Source: Pseudomonadales bacterium
GTDB lineage: Bacteria; Pseudomonadota; Gammaproteobacteria; Pseudomonadales; Pseudohongiellaceae
Length of the DNA stretch: 64,000 nt
Assembly (NCBI GenBank): GCA_024234365.1
Contig: JACKOK010000001.1
Span: 62,001 to 126,000, forward strand
Direction: 5' to 3'
Shown here: in pieces, positions 61,584 to 64,000 of the stretch
Layout: every line of letters starts with the position of its first letter
How positions within the stretch are numbered: the stretch's first letter is position 1
Translations under genes and position numbers: made by a program
The notes under the pieces: generated by a model
Seen by the model: only the letters and a program-made list of their open reading frames with translations
Database searches by the model: none
What the model was told of the DNA's origin: nothing

Positions 61584-62399
61584 ATGAAGGATCAATCACT
61601 CAGCATACTCAGCTCCGCGCTGGCAACGGGAAGCCTGACCGACCCCGAGATTCGTGCCCGCACGGCAGGCACCCCTGCCCATCGTATTCTGCCCGAGGCG
61701 AATGTCATCAAGATCGGCGGGCAGAGTTTCATCGACCGCGGGCGTACGGCGGTGTTTCCCCTGCTGGAGGAGCTGAAGCGCAATCTCCCGCATCACAAGA
61801 TGATCATCGGTACCGGGGCGGGGACCCGTGCGCGTCACGCCTATAGCGTAGGGGTGGATCTGGGCATGCCGACCGGCGTGCTCAGTGTGCTGGGCACCTT
61901 TGTCAGCATGCAGAATGCAAGAATGCTGCACTACCTGCTGGCGGATCAGGGCATTCCCTTCATCGAACCGATACAGTTTGCGCAGTTGCCTCTTTACCTG
62001 GCAGAGCGCCAGGCCGTCCTCTTTTTCGGCATGCCACCCTATACCTTCTGGCAGCCCAACCCCCGTGTAGGCCGCCTGCCGCCGAACCGCACGGACACCG
62101 GCACCTGGCTGGTCAGTGAAACATTCGGGGCGCGCTCGATGATTTACATCAAGGATGAGGATGGCCTGTACACGGCCGACCCGAAAAAAGACAAACACGC
62201 AAAACAGATTCCCGACATCACCGTGTCCGAACTGCGCGCCATGAATCTTCCCGACCTTGTGATAGAACACAGTGTGCTCGACATGATGGAGCACGCGGAA
62301 AACCGGCGCAGTGTGCAGATCATCAACGGCCTGGTGGAGGGTAATCTGACCCGGGCACTGAACGGGGAAAAAGTCGGCACGATCATCAGGGCGGATTAG
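61584..62399 (+). CDS. Amino-acid-kinase-fold protein, MosB-like (molybdenum storage protein family)
   Basis: The 271-residue protein resembles the beta subunit of the Azotobacter molybdenum storage protein and UMP kinase. It has NVIKIGGQSFIDRGRTAVFP near residue 38, the glycine-rich IIGTGAGTRARHAYSVGVDL near 75, FFGMPPYTFWQP near 150 and the ATP-site IKDEDGLYTADPKKDKHAKQ near 190, ending VEGNLTRALNGEKVGTII. MoSto binds ATP and stores polynuclear molybdate or tungstate; whether this protein does is unknown. AGAGG lies eight bases before ATG 61584. A related gene begins two bases after its stop codon. Confidence 0.85.
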   Translation: MKDQSLSILSSALATGSLTDPEIRARTAGTPAHRILPEANVIKIGGQSFIDRGRTAVFPLLEELKRNLPHHKMIIGTGAGTRARHAYSVGVDLGMPTGVLSVLGTFVSMQNARMLHYLLADQGIPFIEPIQFAQLPLYLAERQAVLFFGMPPYTFWQPNPRVGRLPPNRTDTGTWLVSETFGARSMIYIKDEDGLYTADPKKDKHAKQIPDITVSELRAMNLPDLVIEHSVLDMMEHAENRRSVQIINGLVEGNLTRALNGEKVGTIIRAD

Positions 62400-62400
62400 C

Positions 62401-63213
62401 ATGAACAGCCACGATAACCACATTCCTTCCGCCCTTGCCCGGGAAAGCCTCCTGGACCGGGAGGTCATGGCGAGCACGAACAGCTCCGTGGTCAGAATGC
62501 TGCCGGATGCCCATGTGATCAAAATCGGTGGCCGCTCCATCATCGAGGCAGGGCGCGAGGTCATGCTGCCAGTGGTGGAGGCGCTCGCCACGGCACTGAA
62601 GACCCACAAGCTGATTCTGGGCGTTGGTGGCGGCGCGCGTTCGCGCCATGTGTTCTCGGTGGGGCTGGATCTTGGACTGCCTACGGGGGTTCTGGCGGAG
62701 CTGTCGGCTGCCGATGCCCTGGGCAATGCCCACATCCTGGGCACGCTGCTGGCGCCTCATGGTGTGGTGGCGATTCCACCGGCCATGTTCGGGCATCTGC
62801 TGCCCCTGTTCATTCATTCCGTGCCAGGGGTCATTTTTAATGGTGTGCCTCCCTATTCCCTGTGGGAACATCCCTCGTCTATCGGGCGTATTCCGGTGCA
62901 CCGGACGGACAGCGGCTGCGTCATTCTCGCCGAATGCTTCGGTTGCCGTTCCGTAATTCTGGTGAAGAACGTAAGGGGATTATTTGCTGAAGACCCGGAC
63001 ACGAATCCACAGGCGGAGTTCATTCCCCGCATCAGCGTGGCAGAACTGCGGGCGCGTCAGTTGAAGACATTGCCCTTTGACGAGATATTGCTGGACGTGC
63101 TGGAGACGGCGCACAGCGTGAAGCAGTTCCAGATTATCGATGGACGCGAGCCACAGAACATCCTGCGTGCACTTGCCGGAGAATGCCCCGGCACGGTGGT
63201 CTATGTGGATTAG
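62401..63213 (+). CDS. Amino-acid-kinase-fold protein, MosA/MosB-like second subunit
   Basis: The 270-residue paralogue of the preceding gene has VIKIGGRSIIEAGREVMLPV near residue 42, ILGVGGGARSRHVFSVGLDL near 80, FNGVPPYSLWEHPSSIGRIP near 150, VKNVRGLFAEDPDTNPQ near 195 and a C-terminal RALAGECPGTVVYV. In MoSto the alpha and beta subunits are paralogues that form a hexamer, so the pair here may do the same. It lacks the histidine cluster that, from memory, follows PPY in Azotobacter MosA. It ends the operon; a multicopper oxidase gene converges 26 bases further on. Confidence 0.83.
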   Translation: MNSHDNHIPSALARESLLDREVMASTNSSVVRMLPDAHVIKIGGRSIIEAGREVMLPVVEALATALKTHKLILGVGGGARSRHVFSVGLDLGLPTGVLAELSAADALGNAHILGTLLAPHGVVAIPPAMFGHLLPLFIHSVPGVIFNGVPPYSLWEHPSSIGRIPVHRTDSGCVILAECFGCRSVILVKNVRGLFAEDPDTNPQAEFIPRISVAELRARQLKTLPFDEILLDVLETAHSVKQFQIIDGREPQNILRALAGECPGTVVYVD

Positions 63214-63239
63214 CAGGCTGTTGGTGAGGACTTGCTGCG

Positions 63240-64000
63240 CTAGATCAGCATAAACTGCCCCATCATGCCGTGGTCCTCGTGCTCGAGGATATGGCAGTGG
63301 AACATATACGGCATGAGTGGGTCACCCGGCCCGGAGAAGTGCGCAATGATACGCACGCTGCCAAGCGCCGGAACGTTCACGGTGTCCTTGAAGCCGCGCT
63401 CCGATGGCAGGGGCGGTTCGCCGTTGCGGTCCAGAATCTGAAAGTGAACCTTGTGGATATGGAAGGGATGAATCATCGGTGTTTCATTGATGATTTCCCA
63501 TATCTCAGTAGTCCCCGCAATGATGGTCGCCTCGATGTAAGCCGGGTCCATCTCGCGGCCATTGATCTTGTGGATTCCTCCTCCCCAGCCGCCATACTCC
63601 CTGCGCGCATGCGGCCCGCCACCCAGTCCGCCGCCCTGACCGGGCCCATTGCCCATCTGCAGACGGATGCTGCGCACGGCGGTGGCGGCGGATTCCGGCA
63701 GCCACTCGATGGTGGCCAGCTTATCGGGGAGTGCAGGCATGCCGGTGACGGCGATGCCGGAAGGGTGAATTTCCAGAATGTCGAAGGGCTGCCGATCCAT
63801 TGCGCGCAGCAGATCGGTGAACAGTCCGTAATAGGGGATGTCGGGCTCCGGAACTGGGATGTTCACCAGTTTGAAGGCTTCACTGCCACTGGTATCCACG
63901 AGGATTTCGGCGCGCTCCCCCGGCGTGAGCACAAGCTGTGTCAGCTCCAGGGGCTGCTCCATGAAACCGCAGTCCGTGGCGACCTGCCAGAACGAGGCGC
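63240..64000 (-). CDS. Multicopper oxidase, C-terminal part (5' end outside window)
   Basis: The coding frame is open to the window edge; residues before the internal Met read FWQVATDCGFMEQPLE, typical of CueO/FtsP-type multicopper oxidases. Copper-binding motifs are HPFHIHKVHFQI (type 2/3 site) and MFHCHILEHEDHGMMGQF, which contains the type 1 copper Cys, His and axial Met. A Gly-rich insert (GNGPGQGGGLGGGPHARREY) lies between them. It should oxidise metal ions or phenolics in the periplasm, but the N-terminal signal is not in the window. It converges on the MoSto-like operon. Confidence 0.9.
   Translation of the reverse strand, partial: ASFWQVATDCGFMEQPLELTQLVLTPGERAEILVDTSGSEAFKLVNIPVPEPDIPYYGLFTDLLRAMDRQPFDILEIHPSGIAVTGMPALPDKLATIEWLPESAATAVRSIRLQMGNGPGQGGGLGGGPHARREYGGWGGGIHKINGREMDPAYIEATIIAGTTEIWEIINETPMIHPFHIHKVHFQILDRNGEPPLPSERGFKDTVNVPALGSVRIIAHFSGPGDPLMPYMFHCHILEHEDHGMMGQFMLI

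Noticed and set aside
1..64000. Search for tRNA, rRNA, CRISPR, phage or insertion sequences
   Set aside because: I saw no cloverleaf-like segment, no regularly spaced repeat array, no transposase or integrase, and no rRNA signature; only REP elements and short repeats were found.

Overview
The window is chromosomal DNA of a G+C-rich gammaproteobacterium. This rests on recognisable synteny blocks: lptM-lysA-dapF-DUF484, hemCDXY opposite argH, hemB-trxA-rho-ubiD, yrfG-hslR-pckA, and gshA beside a FliL-like gene. Rho is exactly 419 residues from its preferred start, and HemB is of the Pseudomonas type. The lineage is probably a marine, Pseudomonas/Cellvibrionales-like group, but that is inference. 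No rRNA, tRNA, CRISPR array, phage or complete insertion sequence was found.

Layout. At 1-2298 lies the 3' part of a large protein that looks like a decayed CheA/ChpA kinase. At 2315-9009 are a membrane protein and surface-polysaccharide glycosyltransferases, the last a multidomain enzyme broken by three small indels. At 9005-12845 (minus) is lptM-lysA-dapF-DUF484 followed by a PIG-L deacetylase in place of the usual xerC. At 13084-16752 is a GldA/F/G-type ABC system, followed by a cluster of REP palindromes and an OmpR/EnvZ-type two-component pair. At 19203-24749 are a small Cys-rich ORF, an ABC-F ATPase, a His/Gly/Met-rich Spy-like protein with internal repeats, a GNAT enzyme, a ZIP transporter and a DegP-like protease. 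At 24768-34839 is the argH / hemCDXY / ubiD-rho-trxA-hemB block. At 34977-49615 are mainly metabolic and redox genes: a TVP38-flavoprotein fusion, dsbB, gshA, pckA, hslR, cysQ, an esterase, two convergent Sel1-repeat proteins and malic enzyme. At 49752-52854 a TonB-dependent receptor stands opposite an exported acidic protein.

The most distinctive region is 52954-64000. A pqqABCDE operon runs on the minus strand and continues directly into an ABC-2 exporter. Divergent from pqqA, across about 260 bases holding a 20-bp near-perfect palindrome, is a tightly packed plus-strand operon: a proline iminopeptidase-like hydrolase, a NarL-type sensor kinase, its LuxR-family regulator, and two amino-acid-kinase-fold proteins resembling the MosB/MosA subunits of the Azotobacter molybdenum storage protein. 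A multicopper oxidase converges on the end of that operon and leaves the window. Together this looks like one module for making, processing or exporting PQQ and for sensing and storing a metal or nucleotide-bound oxyanion. The assembly of the parts is visible in the sequence; the shared function is inference.
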